From the NCBI GenBank assembly GCA_021793635.1, contig JAJYSI010000130.1, forward strand, positions 1-8,178: DNA of 8,178 bases. The letters are read 5' to 3'. The position numbers and the translations under genes are program-made. The notes under the pieces were generated by a model. That model saw only the letters and a list, made by a program, of their open reading frames with translations, was not told the DNA's origin and searched no databases. The stretch comes from Bacteroidota bacterium. GTDB taxonomy: Bacteria > Bacteroidota > Ignavibacteria > Ignavibacteriales > Ignavibacteriaceae. Below, in pieces: positions 1-7,078 of the stretch. Position 1 is the stretch's first letter; every line of letters begins with the position of its first letter.

Positions 1-50
1 GATCTATGCTATATTTATAAATTAGTCTTAAAATTTTGGATTAAATCATA

Positions 51-1703
51 ATGAATAAAATTCCTGATCTCAAATTCAAGATATTGATATTAAATTCTAT
101 TGAGAATAATAAAAGCTACCTAGCAATAATTCAGCAAATTAAATTAAACTTATTACCTACCGTTGGCAAGTGTAACATTGCCTGGCTACAAATAGAAAAT
201 ACTGTTACTAATAAATCCTTTTTTAAATTAGATTATATTAATAACGGCGGTCTACTTATTGTAAAAGTCTACATTAGATACATAGGTCACAGGATCATTA
301 AAAAGATTTTCTACAACTTCAGCTTTATAATTGCTCATTATCTCGGCTGGAAAAAGATTAAGCAGGTTTGGGGAAAGCCGGATCTCATTCATGTTAATGT
401 TATTGATAGAGCGGGATACATTGCATTGCTGTTTAAGTATTTTAAAAAGATTAGATATGTTATTACTGAACATTCCACGCCGGATATAAATTATTTACGA
501 GGAATAACTAATAAGACTAAAATACCTTTAAGATTTCTAAAAAATCTGGTTATTAAAAACAGCGAGTTCATGAATGTTGATTCTAGTGCTTCTTTAGAAT
601 ATTATAGAAAAGCCGGCTTCAAAGGGAATTTCGGTGTTATAAAAAATGTTGTGGAAATTAAGTCTGAGTTTTTAGTTAAGAAAGACCGAATAAAAAAGGA
701 TAATATTAAAAGAGCAGTTCATATTTCAATTTTAAATGAAAGAAAAAATGTTACTGACATTATCCGCGCATTTGATCATATATGCAATCAGTTAAATAGA
801 AAAAATGTTGAGTTCCATCTTATTGGTGAAGGCGAACAAAGAGCAAAACTGGAAACCTTAGCTGAAGAATTCGGTTTGCTTAATAAAAATATTTTCTTCC
901 ACGGATTTGTTGATGAGAAAAAGAAATTGGGAATTCTTACCGGCTCTGATTTTCATATCCTCAATAGTGATGAGGAAGGATTCTCTGTAGTTACGGCAGA
1001 ATCTATTTTGTACGGAATACCGGTAATTGCTACTAAATGCGGCGGTCCGGAAGATTTTGTACCGAAGGAAGTCGGCATTTTAATAGAGAGAAGAAATCTT
1101 CAGCAGCTTATAGATGCAATACTTTATATGATGGATAATTCACAAAATTATGATCCGGCTGTTCTTCAGGAATACGGGAAAAAGAATTTCAGCCCCGAGG
1201 TTATTTGCAATGATACTTATAAAGTTTATAAAAATGCTTTAAGAAAATGGAGAGCGGGCAATACAAATTACATCGTAAATATCGATCCGGAATGGATTGT
1301 TCTGGATGTCGGCAGCGGTCATCAACCGAACCGCAGAGCAAATGTAATTTTAGAAAAATATATGGGTGAGACAATTCACCGCACTGTTGACAAAGTTGAA
1401 ACTCCGGAGGACAAGCAATTAATTATAGGCGATGCACTATCTATGCCCTTCGAGGATAAGCAGTTTGATTTTGTAATTGCATCCCACATTGGCGAACACA
1501 TAGACGACCCGGTAATATTTTGTTCCGAATTAAAAAGAGTTGCTAAAAGCGGCTACATTGAAACGCCGGGTCCACTGACTGAATTTTTTCTTCCTTCAAT
1601 CGCGCACAAATGGACAGTCACTAGAAGAGGAACTATAATCTGCTTCAAAAAAATTATAGAAAGGAACCATTCTCGAAATTATTTTACGGGCTTTTCTATT
1701 TGA
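51..1703 (+). CDS. GT4 glycosyltransferase fused to a SAM methyltransferase domain, C-terminus cut by a frameshift
   Basis: This is a two-domain protein of 550 residues as read. Residues about 8-395 form a GT-B glycosyltransferase of family GT4. The N-terminal lobe contains ITEHSTPDINYLRG (138-151). The C-terminal nucleotide-sugar lobe contains HLIGEGEQ (256-263), HGFVDEKKK (284-292) and the E-x7-E motif (E309, E317), followed by GIPVIATKCGGPEDFV. Residues about 413-550 are a type 11-like methyltransferase: motif I DVGSG (419-423), GDALSMPF (460-467), the HIGEH stretch (479-483) and GYIETP (501-506). It is probably cytosolic, adding a sugar to a lipid-linked glycan and methylating an unknown acceptor. 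The ATG at 51 is the first start after an in-frame stop at 42-44; no clear Shine-Dalgarno is visible. Methyltransferases of this kind continue past HKW into a C-terminal part that here lies in another frame (to 1858), so the stop at 1701-1703 looks premature. The first 900 bases are much more AT-rich than the methyltransferase half. Family calls are firm; donor and acceptor are unknown. Confidence 0.85.
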   Translation: MNKIPDLKFKILILNSIENNKSYLAIIQQIKLNLLPTVGKCNIAWLQIENTVTNKSFFKLDYINNGGLLIVKVYIRYIGHRIIKKIFYNFSFIIAHYLGWKKIKQVWGKPDLIHVNVIDRAGYIALLFKYFKKIRYVITEHSTPDINYLRGITNKTKIPLRFLKNLVIKNSEFMNVDSSASLEYYRKAGFKGNFGVIKNVVEIKSEFLVKKDRIKKDNIKRAVHISILNERKNVTDIIRAFDHICNQLNRKNVEFHLIGEGEQRAKLETLAEEFGLLNKNIFFHGFVDEKKKLGILTGSDFHILNSDEEGFSVVTAESILYGIPVIATKCGGPEDFVPKEVGILIERRNLQQLIDAILYMMDNSQNYDPAVLQEYGKKNFSPEVICNDTYKVYKNALRKWRAGNTNYIVNIDPEWIVLDVGSGHQPNRRANVILEKYMGETIHRTVDKVETPEDKQLIIGDALSMPFEDKQFDFVIASHIGEHIDDPVIFCSELKRVAKSGYIETPGPLTEFFLPSIAHKWTVTRRGTIICFKKIIERNHSRNYFTGFSI

Positions 1704-1858
1704 ATAGAGACGGTCATGATTTTGAAACTATCAAAAGCAATAATCCGATACTAAAATTTTTAAATTTCTCTCTCAATAAAATTTGGGTTTTTCTTCCCCG
1801 TACTTTCATGAGGATTGTCTGGAGGGGAGAATTATCAGCAAAGGTTACTGAAAAGTAG
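1649..1858 (+). pseudogene. Out-of-frame C-terminal remainder of the methyltransferase domain
   Basis: This frame is offset by one base from the upstream gene and is open from 1625 to the TAG at 1856-1858. From the A7 run at 1647-1653 onward it reads KNYRKEPFSKLFYG, then LFYLNRDGHDFETIKSNN, and ends RIVWRGELSAKVTEK. It has no start codon or ribosome binding site of its own. It looks like ordinary coding sequence continuing the methyltransferase domain, unlike the last 16 or so residues of the upstream frame, which look arbitrary. One base missing from the A run (A8 to A7) would explain the break and would give an intact protein of about 602 residues. Whether it is a true mutation, a sequencing or assembly error, or slippage cannot be decided from this sequence. 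Confidence 0.75.
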
Positions 1859-2025
1859 AATTTTTACAGACTGAATGTGAGTTAAGTCCATAAATTTGTA
1901 TAAAAAGAAAAAGGAAGGTGCCCCTCAAAAAGATTAAATTTGTAAAGCAAAAACAAATAAAAAATCTTCAAGGAGACAACACCATTCTCTTCTACAACTT
2001 CAGTTTTTAATTTACTAATGGGTAA
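1859..2025. other. Non-coding gap between convergent genes
   Basis: These 167 bases lie between the 3' ends of the fusion gene and the wbpD-like gene. I see no convincing intrinsic terminator: the best inverted repeat is an AAGATT/AATCTT pair with a loop of about 30 bases. TAAATTTGTA occurs twice (1891-1900 and 1935-1944), which could be chance in AT-rich sequence. On the minus strand, the frame of the wbpD-like gene stays open after its stop for 47 codons, down to a stop at 1882-1884, including KLKTEVVEENGVVSLK. It has no start codon. Confidence 0.6.
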
Positions 2026-2616
2026 TTAATTAATTTCCCTAACTGTTCCATCCTTAAATAAATATTTCTTCTTTGACTTTTCGCAATACGCAATTCCGTT
2101 TTCATCAAACTTCAACTTCTTTCCCGCTTCGCTTACCCAGCCTACGACTCTTCCGGGATTACCGACAACTAGAGCATAATCGGGAACATCTTTGGTTACT
2201 ACTGCACCGGCACCAATCATTGCATGCTTGCCAATTGTATGTCCGCAAACTATAGTTGCGTTAGCACCAATCGATGCGCCTTCTTTTACCAGAGTATTTT
2301 TATAATATTGCGCACCTACTTGAGGATATTTACACTTCGGATCAAGAATGTTTGTAAAAACCATCGATGGTCCGCAGAAGACAAAATCTTCCAGAGTTAC
2401 ACCTTCATATATCGAAACATTATTTTGTATCTTACAGAAGTTTCCAATCGTTACGTTGTTTGCAACATTTATGTTTTGACCGAACACGCAATTCTTCCCA
2501 ATCTTTGCATTCTTTTGAACATGACAGAAATGCCAGATCTTTGTTCCTTCTCCAATTTCGCACGGTTCATCGACGTAAGACGATTCGTGCACAAAAAATT
2601 TCTTTTCTTCATTCAT
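2026..2616 (-). CDS. wbpD: WbpD/WlbB-like UDP-2-acetamido-3-amino-2,3-dideoxyglucuronate N-acetyltransferase
   Basis: This 196-residue left-handed beta-helix acetyltransferase is close to the length of known WbpD/WlbB enzymes (about 190). The family transfers acetyl from acetyl-CoA to the 3-amino group of UDP-GlcNAc3NA in the cytoplasm, making UDP-2,3-diacetamido-2,3-dideoxyglucuronate for O-antigen. Visible hallmarks are [14 protein letters not shown] (20-33), hexapeptide repeats through about 20-150, [29 protein letters not shown] (62-77) and [14 protein letters not shown] (80-93), whose Asn89 probably matches the conserved active-site Asn of Wlb[18 protein letters not shown] (113-129) and [14 protein letters not shown] (132-145) follow. 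The tail, about residues 160-196, is a small extension after the helix. The ATG at 2614-2616 has AGGAG nine bases upstream, inside the end of the wbpB-like gene; the gap between the two genes is only four bases, so translation is probably coupled. The pairing with WbpB strongly supports the assignment over a generic maltose- or serine-acetyltransferase-type protein. It is the last gene of the block. Confidence 0.92.
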   Translation of the reverse strand: MNEEKKFFVHESSYVDEPCEIGEGTKIWHFCHVQKNAKIGKNCVFGQNINVANNVTIGNFCKIQNNVSIYEGVTLEDFVFCGPSMVFTNILDPKCKYPQVGAQYYKNTLVKEGASIGANATIVCGHTIGKHAMIGAGAVVTKDVPDYALVVGNPGRVVGWVSEAGKKLKFDENGIAYCEKSKKKYLFKDGTVREIN

Positions 2617-2620
2617 ATTA

Positions 2621-3574
2621 TTATGCTCCTAAAATCTTTGTTGCAAAAGGATGAAGTACTGTCGGTTTAAGAGTAATCTTTTCATTTCTTATTTTTTGAA
2701 CAAGCTCAACCGAAGGACGGGCAGTTTCTATTCCGAATCCTCTTCCTTCCAGCGTTTCGCTGTATACTTTTGTATGAAGATCAGTGAAGCCTTCGGTGAA
2801 CTCAACTTCTTTATCATCAACACGGATTGAACGGAAAGTTGTCTTGCCGTTTTTTACAACATCATCCGGCAAATCATTTCTATCAATAGAAAGAAACCAT
2901 CTTACATTTGCATTTTCCAATTCAATAAAGCCCGACATTTTATCATCGGAAGAATAATGAACCTCAACTTTTTGAGTTGTTCCAAAGTACCACATCAATA
3001 AATCAAAGAAGTGGATTCCGATGTTGGTTGCAATTCCTCCGCTCTTATGATGATCACCTTTCCAAGAGAATTTATACCACGGACCGCGCGACGTTATGTA
3101 AGTTAATACTACATCATGCTTCTTTTGTTTTTCAAGATCTAACTTGTTCTTAAGCTCAATAAGAGACGGATGAACTCTAAGTTGAAGAATAGTATAAACC
3201 TTGCCTTCCGAATCTTTCTCAAGTTCATGTAGTGCATCAAGATTCCATGGATTAAGTACCAGCGGCTTTTCGCAAATTGCATTGGCATTAAGCCGCAAAG
3301 CTAACCTTATATGAGCATCATGAAGATGATTCGGAGAACAGATGGTAAGGTAATTAATCTTTTCTTCAGATGATGTTCTTCTTAATCTTTCAAGATGTCT
3401 GTCAAATCTTTCAAACTCAGTAAAGAAGGCTGCATGTGGAAAATATCTATCCAATATACCAACCGAATCGTGTGGGTCCATAGCTGCAATTAAATTATTA
3501 CCAGTATCCTTAATTGCTTGAAGATGCCTCGGTGCAATGTAACCGGCAACTCCGGTAATTCCAAAATTCTTCAT
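2621..3574 (-). CDS. wbpB: WbpB/WlbA-like UDP-GlcNAcA 3-dehydrogenase (Gfo/Idh/MocA family)
   Basis: This 317-residue NAD-dependent oxidoreductase resembles WbpB/WlbA, which oxidises C3 of UDP-N-acetylglucosaminuronic acid to the 3-keto sugar before transamination by WbpE and acetylation by WbpD. The N-terminal Rossmann fold has [17 protein letters not shown] (5-21) and the subfamily-typical [14 protein letters not shown] (33-46). [14 protein letters not shown] (80-93) and the [14 protein letters not shown] segment (100-113) follow, with the Gfo/Idh catalytic-type EKP lysine at K103. The C-terminal domain has [13 protein letters not shown] (162-174), [17 protein letters not shown] (177-193) with conserved His188, RWFLSIDR, and [10 protein letters not shown] near 260-270. 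These match the WbpB subfamily rather than other Gfo/Idh members. The ATG at 3572-3574 is preceded by AGGA nine bases upstream, overlapping the yfhO-like stop. It is cytosolic. The WbpE aminotransferase that should act between this enzyme and WbpD is not in the window. Confidence 0.92.
   Translation of the reverse strand: MKNFGITGVAGYIAPRHLQAIKDTGNNLIAAMDPHDSVGILDRYFPHAAFFTEFERFDRHLERLRRTSSEEKINYLTICSPNHLHDAHIRLALRLNANAICEKPLVLNPWNLDALHELEKDSEGKVYTILQLRVHPSLIELKNKLDLEKQKKHDVVLTYITSRGPWYKFSWKGDHHKSGGIATNIGIHFFDLLMWYFGTTQKVEVHYSSDDKMSGFIELENANVRWFLSIDRNDLPDDVVKNGKTTFRSIRVDDKEVEFTEGFTDLHTKVYSETLEGRGFGIETARPSVELVQKIRNEKITLKPTVLHPFATKILGA
2626..2630 (-). promoter_or_regulatory. Shine-Dalgarno AGGAG of the wbpD-like gene
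   Basis: AGGAG on the minus strand lies nine bases before the ATG at 2614-2616. It sits within the last codons of the wbpB-like gene (stop at 2621-2623). This fixes the start and suggests that ribosomes ending wbpB re-initiate on wbpD. Confidence 0.75.
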
Positions 3575-3583
3575 AACTATTTT

Positions 3584-3587
3584 TCCT
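3584..3587 (-). promoter_or_regulatory. Shine-Dalgarno AGGA of the wbpB-like gene, overlapping the upstream stop
   Basis: AGGA on the minus strand lies nine bases before the ATG at 3572-3574. It shares bases with the TAG stop (3586-3588) of the membrane-protein gene, so the two genes are almost certainly co-transcribed. Confidence 0.65.
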
Positions 3588-6144
3588 AACTTTCTATTGC
3601 TGCTTTCAACTTCTTTGATTTTTTAATTTCAAAAAGACTAATAATTATTACTCCAAGAACAACTAATGAGCTTAAAGTCAGTGCTGTGTATTTACTAATG
3701 TAAAAAGTGGTCGGGGCATAATCAAATTCAACTTTATGAATGCCGTTTGGAACAACAATTCCCATGAAATCATGATTCGTTTTATATATCTCAGTTTTCT
3801 TTCCGTCAATATAAGCTTTCCAGCCTACCGGCAAATACGTATCACCAAAGAAAAGAAAATTATTTCCAGTGGCTTTAACATTTAATTTTAGTGTTTCATC
3901 TTTATATTCAGTAATGTTGGCATAATCTGATGAATCCGGTCTATTTACCTGAGGAAATTTAACATCGACAAAGGCAACATTTTTAGGATCAAAGGAATTA
4001 GTTTTAATTTCATTAAGAACTTCCAAGTCCGGCTCTGATTTAACACTATCAACAAAATATGCTCTCGGAAGTGCATCATTATTTTTGTAAACATATTCTT
4101 TACCCTGCTGATAAATTGATTGGAATCCCGGGTAAGGAATCTGCTGATCAGAAACGATGTATTTTACATTTAACATACGCCAGAGAGTTTCATTAACGGG
4201 ACCGACAACATCCATTAAATCCTGATAACCTCGAGGCTTAATAGCAGAATATCCGTAGAAATCTTCCAGCATAAAGTAAGCATTATAGTTTGAATTGTTG
4301 TTGAGTGAGCCGAGCGAACGATCTTGCTTTATGTTCAGCATCCTAAAAGGTTCTTTATTATGTTGATTTTTAATTGCGGTAACATAATCAGGCGGATTAA
4401 ACATATTCTTAATGTCAGGATTATCAACATACTTTTCATCGCGTGAATCAATTCTAAAAAGATCAAAAATTGTAAGTGCAATAACTGCAGTAACAAAAAT
4501 GTCCCGGCTAATTTTTGAATTGATATATGAATAAGCAAGCCAGAAGGTAATTGCCAGCAGAGCAAATGCAATCAACAAATCTCCTGTAAACATATCCGCC
4601 ATATAGGAGGATAACGCCGTGAACTGCTGAGCCATTTGAGGCTGTGACTGTTGAATGCCTGCAGTATAATCACTCACTCTTCCTACAAACCAATCTGAAA
4701 CCGATCCTTTAAGCAGCATAGAAATAATAAATAAACCACCGAAGACGAAAGCAGAATTTTTTATAATTTTAATTGTTCTTAAATCTCTGAATTGCTTTAA
4801 TGAGATTATTTTCATCAGACCAAAACCTGCAAGTATCGGAAAGCTTAGCTGCACAAGAACTAAAATCATAGAAGGTACGCGGAATTTATTAAAGTACGGA
4901 AGATGATAGAAAAGCAAATTAAATAAAACCGGAAAAGTTTTGCCGAAAGAAATTAACAATGAAACGAATGCCAATATTCCGAAGAATTGAACCAGCGGTT
5001 CACGCCACCGAGTTAATAGCGCAAACAATCCAAGGAAGAAAACTATTACACCCATATACATTGCAACATCTACAAAAGGCATCTGCCCAAAGTAAGTATT
5101 TACATCTACCGCCTGATCATTTGATAAAGAGCCTTGATAAGTTGAACCTCCGAATCCGTAATAAGAAGGAACAATAAAAGTTAAAACTTCACCAGGAGAA
5201 AATGACCACATTGTATGATAATCATAATATTCAGATGAAGAAGAATTTTCAACACTAACACCATTTTCCACAATGCTCTTTCCGCCTCTAGTTGAGTACG
5301 GAGTATATTGATAAATCTGTGTTAGGTTATCTGCTTGAATTAATAGTGCAACGATTGCTGCAACGGCAAATAATCCTGCCGTCTTTAAAAGATTAGCCTG
5401 GATGTCTTTTTCTTTTTTTACAAGTGCTATTAAAAAGAAATAAATAAAGTATAACGCAACTGAGAAAAATGTGTAAAAAATTATTTGCGCATGAAAACCC
5501 TGAAGCATTAATTGAATTGTAATAATTAGAAGTAGAAAATCTATAAGCTTAATTTTCCCTCTCATCCTTAAAAGCAGAAGAAATACAAGCGGAAACATGC
5601 ACAATGAAGTAAGTTTTGTTACATGCCCGATATATAGGAAGACAATTATGCCGGTGCTAAAAGAAGTTGCAACTGCAGTAAAAAGACTTACGAGAGTATT
5701 CTTAGTAAGATACCTCATAAATAAAAAAGAATTGATGCCGAGTAGAATAAGGAAGAATGTCCAGGTTACGTAATGAACTGAAAATATTCCGGTGTAAACA
5801 TCACGAACTGCGTTATAGATATCTGCAATAACATTAAACCAAACAGTACTTGTTCCTATTGCGTATGCAGGCATTCCGCAAAATATTAATGGATTCCAGA
5901 GTGTGAAGCCGTCTTTATGATTTAATATGTAAGGCTCCATACTTCGGCTGGAAATAATATCTCCGGATTCAAAAGTCTTTCCGCCAAAGTAAAGCGGATT
6001 TAAGAACGCAAGAAAGAGTATTATGATTACAAGTATCACTGCCAGCAAATGATACTTTTGTGGAAGTATATCTTCCAATTTAAATTTTGAGAACGGTGTC
6101 TCTTCTGCTTTCTTCTGCTTAATGTTCTTTAATGTCTTTGCCAT
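3586..6144 (-). CDS. YfhO-family multi-pass membrane protein, GT-C-like glycosyltransferase candidate
   Basis: This 852-residue integral membrane protein of the YfhO family is of typical length. The N-terminus (1-30) is basic and cytoplasmic, followed by a hydrophobic helix at about 33-49. An external loop carries FESGDIISSRSMEPYI (58-73) and LWNPLIFCGMPAYA (82-95). The Asp62 here is where GT-C enzymes place their acidic catalytic or metal residue. Further hydrophobic segments lie at about 125-143, 150-172, 178-192, 198-216, 220-242, 253-270, 362-378, 385-413, 425-447, 463-478, 522-540 and 549-563. A large soluble, probably external, domain (about 565-815) ends with FGDTYLPVGWKAYIDGK (767-783) and a beta-rich NGIHKVEFDYAP, typical of the family. 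A last helix at about 820-838 and a lysine-rich tail follow. Bacillus YfhO is implicated in sugar transfer to lipoteichoic acid; in AT-rich Gram-negative relatives the role is untested. Its position between a methyltransferase and sugar-nucleotide genes suggests transfer of a lipid-linked sugar at the outer face (inference). The ATG at 6142-6144 has only a weak ribosome binding site. Confidence 0.88.
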   Translation of the reverse strand: MAKTLKNIKQKKAEETPFSKFKLEDILPQKYHLLAVILVIIILFLAFLNPLYFGGKTFESGDIISSRSMEPYILNHKDGFTLWNPLIFCGMPAYAIGTSTVWFNVIADIYNAVRDVYTGIFSVHYVTWTFFLILLGINSFLFMRYLTKNTLVSLFTAVATSFSTGIIVFLYIGHVTKLTSLCMFPLVFLLLLRMRGKIKLIDFLLLIITIQLMLQGFHAQIIFYTFFSVALYFIYFFLIALVKKEKDIQANLLKTAGLFAVAAIVALLIQADNLTQIYQYTPYSTRGGKSIVENGVSVENSSSSEYYDYHTMWSFSPGEVLTFIVPSYYGFGGSTYQGSLSNDQAVDVNTYFGQMPFVDVAMYMGVIVFFLGLFALLTRWREPLVQFFGILAFVSLLISFGKTFPVLFNLLFYHLPYFNKFRVPSMILVLVQLSFPILAGFGLMKIISLKQFRDLRTIKIIKNSAFVFGGLFIISMLLKGSVSDWFVGRVSDYTAGIQQSQPQMAQQFTALSSYMADMFTGDLLIAFALLAITFWLAYSYINSKISRDIFVTAVIALTIFDLFRIDSRDEKYVDNPDIKNMFNPPDYVTAIKNQHNKEPFRMLNIKQDRSLGSLNNNSNYNAYFMLEDFYGYSAIKPRGYQDLMDVVGPVNETLWRMLNVKYIVSDQQIPYPGFQSIYQQGKEYVYKNNDALPRAYFVDSVKSEPDLEVLNEIKTNSFDPKNVAFVDVKFPQVNRPDSSDYANITEYKDETLKLNVKATGNNFLFFGDTYLPVGWKAYIDGKKTEIYKTNHDFMGIVVPNGIHKVEFDYAPTTFYISKYTALTLSSLVVLGVIIISLFEIKKSKKLKAAIES

Positions 6145-6180
6145 CCAGCCACCATTTGTATGAGGTTAAAGTTTATAAAA

Positions 6181-6990
6181 TTATTTTCTTACTATATAAT
6201 TGACTCCGGCACCGACTTTATTTTCACCGGAATAATCCATATACATCATTAAAAATGTAAAAGGCAGTGTTACCAGATAATACAAGGGTAAAACTATAAA
6301 AAATATTTTTGATTTGTTCAGCATCTGCATAGGGTATTTAATGCCGAGACGCCATGCTTTATCACCCCAGAAACCGTAGGTATAACGGGAACGGTAGACT
6401 TTAAAACCAAGCGGGGTCAGCTTTGATTCCAAATCTTGAAATGAATATCCTTCCCTTGCATGCTCGCCAATAAAACTTTCTTCACTGTCATCATGAACGT
6501 CGCTGCCGCCGTAAATAGACGGAGTATTTATTAACAAATAACCTCCCGGCTTTAGCGCTCTATAAAAATTTTGAAAGACTTTTACATCTTCAACAATATG
6601 TTCCATTACATCGACTGAAACTATTAGATCAAATCTTTCCTTATGATTTATTTCCGTAAGGTCTTCAATTCCAAATTCTACTTTATTATAATTTCTTTTC
6701 CGAAAAAATTCTTTACAGTCGTTTATCCATTTTTCTTTTACGTCGATTGCATAAATATTATTCGGCTGAAGTTTCCTCGCCATAAAGTATGAATATTGTC
6801 CGTAGCCGGTACCGGCATCGTAAATTGAAATCTCTTTTTCTCCGAAAATTTCTCTCAGGTTTCTAAGCTCTCTTCGGACGTACCATGAGCGCAAGAACAT
6901 TACATCCAGCAATTTGTAGAATAAAATTCTAAGCGTGGGAAATTTTCGGATTAAACTTGCAAATATATCTTTTATAGGATCGTAATACAC
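6181..6990 (-). CDS. Class I SAM-dependent methyltransferase with C-terminal hydrophobic segment
   Basis: This 269-residue protein is a Rossmann-type methyltransferase. Motif I is IYDAGTGYGQYSYFMAR (56-72), the acidic residue that would bind the SAM ribose is Asp83 in YAIDVKEKW, and the later motifs are FDLIVSVDVMEHI (120-132) and RALKPGGYLLINTPS (144-158). The helical N-terminus (YDPIKDIF, LRSWYVRRELRNL) precedes the fold. EHAREGYSFQDLESKL (177-192) is typical of type 11/12 glycan or lipid methyltransferases. Residues about 229-250 are strongly hydrophobic and may attach it to the inner membrane near lipid-linked glycans. The start chosen is GTG at 6988-6990: an in-frame stop lies at 7039-7041, no in-frame ATG or other GTG lies between, and the first ATG downstream (residue 31) would remove the N-terminal helices. 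There is no clear Shine-Dalgarno. It is followed after 36 bases by the YfhO gene. The methylated substrate is unknown; polysaccharide or its lipid carrier is likely from context. Confidence 0.85.
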   Translation of the reverse strand: MYYDPIKDIFASLIRKFPTLRILFYKLLDVMFLRSWYVRRELRNLREIFGEKEISIYDAGTGYGQYSYFMARKLQPNNIYAIDVKEKWINDCKEFFRKRNYNKVEFGIEDLTEINHKERFDLIVSVDVMEHIVEDVKVFQNFYRALKPGGYLLINTPSIYGGSDVHDDSEESFIGEHAREGYSFQDLESKLTPLGFKVYRSRYTYGFWGDKAWRLGIKYPMQMLNKSKIFFIVLPLYYLVTLPFTFLMMYMDYSGENKVGAGVNYIVRK

Positions 6991-6996
6991 TGTTAC

Positions 6997-7020
6997 AATT
7001 AAAAATTCAAAATTAAAAAT
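6997..7020. repeat. Short AT-rich direct repeat AATTAAAAAT x2
   Basis: AATTAAAAAT occurs at 6997-7006 and 7011-7020, separated by TCAA, just upstream of the GTG start of the methyltransferase gene. On the minus strand the same stretch contains TAATTTTG (7015 to 7008), which matches the Bacteroidota minus-7 promoter form TAnnTTTG. I find no matching upstream TTG at the usual spacing, so promoter function is a weak guess. Confidence 0.5.
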
Positions 7021-7022
7021 GA

Positions 7023-7047
7023 AATTGCCATATTGTTTTCAGCAATT
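7023..7047 (-). terminator. Weak hairpin after the GT4 gene, possible leaky terminator
   Basis: AATTGC (7023-7028) and GCAATT (7042-7047) can pair as a six-base stem around a 13-base loop. On the minus strand the stem is followed by the T-rich run TCATTTTTAATTTT. The stem has only two G-C pairs, so this is at best a weak or partial terminator between the GT4 gene (stop at 7079-7081) and the methyltransferase gene in the 88-base gap. Confidence 0.2.
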
Positions 7048-7078
7048 ATCAAACATTTAGTTTTATGGTTACCTATTT

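Noticed and set aside
252..473. Minus-strand open frame of 73 codons inside the fusion gene
   Set aside because: Antisense to a clear glycosyltransferase domain, with no ribosome binding site or recognisable motif.
1647..1653. Programmed minus-1 ribosomal frameshift at the A7 run
   Set aside because: The in-frame arrangement is C-AAA-AAA-A, so the P-site tRNA would mispair after slipping, and I see no strong stimulating hairpin downstream. Mutation, sequence error or transcriptional slippage is more likely.
1891..1944. Two TAAATTTG boxes resembling Bacteroidota promoters
   Set aside because: They point along the plus strand where no gene follows, and no TTG lies at the proper distance upstream.
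2073..2670. Several plus-strand open frames of 60-148 codons
   Set aside because: They lie antisense to the well-supported wbpD-like gene and the end of wbpB, and their translations show no family motifs.
4335..5177. Open frames of 72-78 codons within the YfhO gene
   Set aside because: They are alternate-frame shadows of a long conserved membrane-protein gene.
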